Positions 5,511 through 6,654 of a stretch of DNA of 6,654 nt are shown piece by piece. This stretch comes from Bacteroidales bacterium (GTDB lineage Bacteria; Bacteroidota; Bacteroidia; Bacteroidales; P3). The first letter of the stretch is position 1, and each line of letters begins with the position of its first letter. The translations under genes and the position numbers were made by a program. The stretch covers positions 1 through 6,654 of the forward strand of contig JAGBSA010000029.1 in assembly GCA_017632095.1 (NCBI GenBank). Direction: 5' to 3'. The notes below the pieces were generated by a model. It was not told the DNA's origin. It did no database searches and saw nothing but the letters and a program-made list of their open reading frames with translations.

Positions 5511-6654
5511 ATGAGAAAGAATGTTTTTTCAACGATTAAAAGGTTCACTCTTCTTGTAAGTTTGATTAGCATTTCACAAATCGGACATGCTCAACAAGAA
5601 AAACCAGAACCCTTAAACTTGGATTTGACCACTGCTCTCAAAATTGCTCAAGACAACAACCCTACAATAAAAATTGCAGAGTTGGAAATCGAACGTGTGG
5701 ACTACAGCAAGAAAGAGGCACTAGGCAATCTCCTACCTTCATTGTCCGCTTCAGGACAATACACCAACAGCATAATGAAATCCGTTATGTTTATGCCTGA
5801 AAGTTTTGCCGCAATGATGGGCGGACAGAAGTACATGGAAATCGGTTACAAGAATTCATACACTGGAACCGTATCTGCAGCATTGCCTTTGGTTAATTTC
5901 GCACTTTGGGAACAAATAAAGTCAAAACAAAATGAGATTGATTTGATTTTAGAAAAAGCAAGAGCGTCTAAAATAGAAATGGCAAAGCAAGTAAAAGATG
6001 CTTACTTTGCAGTGCTTTTAGCAAAGAATAGCTTAAAGGTGTTAGAACGCAGCATCAACAATGCACGAGAAACATTGAAAACAACCGAAACAAGTTTTGA
6101 ACAAGGCATTGTTTCTGAATATGACCTGATTAGAGCAAAGGTTCAGGTAAACAACCTAAACCCTACTTATATCTCTGCAAAGAATGGATTGGAACTTGCA
6201 GTGCTTCAATTAAAAATGATTCTTTCTCTTCCTCAAGAACAAGAGGTTGTCTTTACTGAAAATTTGGAGGATTTTTCAGATAGAATAATTACTGTTTCTG
6301 CAGCAGAGAGTGAAAGAGCTGCAAACAACAATTCCGACATAAGACAATTGGACTTGAACATTGTAAGCTTAAAAAACAATCTTAGAATGGTGAACAGTCA
6401 ACATCTTCCTTCATTGTCTGCATTTGGTCAATATTCTTACCAAACACAAGCAGAAGATTTCAAATTTGCAGATTACAACTGGGTAGGAAGTGCGGCCGTA
6501 GGCTTACAATTAAGCATTCCTATCTTCAACGGAAGAACCGTTGTCAACAAAGCAAAACAGCTAAAAATCAGTTTACAAGAGTTGGAGTTGCAAAAACAAT
6601 ATGCTTCTGATGGAATAAACTTGCAGATACAATCAGCAATCAACAGTATGAAAG
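5511..6654 (+). CDS. TolC-family outer-membrane efflux protein, 3' end cut by window
   Basis: An open frame begins at ATG 5511 and runs off the window after 381 residues; full-length relatives have about 430-450, so about 50-70 residues are missing. Residues 1-27 are a signal peptide (RKNVFSTIKR, a hydrophobic core, GHA before Q28). Two outer-membrane efflux (OEP) repeats follow: the first about 37-236, the second from about 265. The internal duplication is visible as PSLSASGQY (76-84) and PSLSAFGQY (300-308), and LPLVNF (125-130) and IPIFNG (336-341). FEQGIVSEYDLIRAKVQV (196-213) is a hallmark of the family. The protein would form a trimeric outer-membrane channel and periplasmic tunnel serving an efflux pump or type I secretion system. 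No terminator lies in the 25-nt gap after tetR, so the two are likely cotranscribed; an adaptor (HlyD/AcrA) and inner-membrane pump gene probably follow. Confidence 0.95.
   Translation, partial: MRKNVFSTIKRFTLLVSLISISQIGHAQQEKPEPLNLDLTTALKIAQDNNPTIKIAELEIERVDYSKKEALGNLLPSLSASGQYTNSIMKSVMFMPESFAAMMGGQKYMEIGYKNSYTGTVSAALPLVNFALWEQIKSKQNEIDLILEKARASKIEMAKQVKDAYFAVLLAKNSLKVLERSINNARETLKTTETSFEQGIVSEYDLIRAKVQVNNLNPTYISAKNGLELAVLQLKMILSLPQEQEVVFTENLEDFSDRIITVSAAESERAANNNSDIRQLDLNIVSLKNNLRMVNSQHLPSLSAFGQYSYQTQAEDFKFADYNWVGSAAVGLQLSIPIFNGRTVVNKAKQLKISLQELELQKQYASDGINLQIQSAINSMK

Overview
The window looks like a chromosomal segment from an AT-rich member of the Bacteroidota, probably Bacteroidales. 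The evidence is two promoters carrying the phylum's TAnnTTTG -7 element, a lack of obvious Shine-Dalgarno sequences, a pair of DUF4199 membrane proteins (a family I know mainly from this phylum), and LytTR and TolC sequences of Bacteroidota flavour. There are no tRNA, rRNA, CRISPR or insertion-sequence signals. The genus cannot be told from the sequence alone.

Left part (17-4359, minus strand): six tightly packed genes read leftward from one likely promoter near 4458-4465. In transcription order they are two four-helix DUF4199 proteins, a polyprenyl-phosphate type family 2 glycosyltransferase, gmhA (sedoheptulose-7-phosphate isomerase), a gmhB-like HAD phosphatase, and a signal-peptide protein with eight MORN-like (YwqK-type) repeats of 24 residues followed by what reads as a LytTR domain. 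Two gene pairs overlap (23 and 26 nt), which suggests translational coupling. The set suggests making an activated heptose and moving a sugar on a lipid carrier for an envelope glycan. The heptose kinase and nucleotidyltransferase are not in the window.

Middle (4360-4876): a 517-nt divergent intergenic region. It holds the two outward-facing promoters, a 26-bp palindrome just upstream of the -7 element on the right (candidate TetR operator), a long imperfect hairpin in the tetR leader, and a small hairpin just upstream of the left operon's first start codon.

Right part (4877-6654, plus strand): a TetR/AcrR-type regulator followed 25 nt later by a TolC-family outer-membrane efflux protein that runs off the window end. 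This is the usual opening of a Bacteroidota regulator-TolC-adaptor-pump cassette.

The most unusual item is the last gene of the left operon: a LytTR domain, normally a cytoplasmic DNA-binding module, at the C-terminus of a protein that appears to be exported. Three start codons were moved from an upstream TTG to a downstream ATG (glycosyltransferase, gmhA, tetR).
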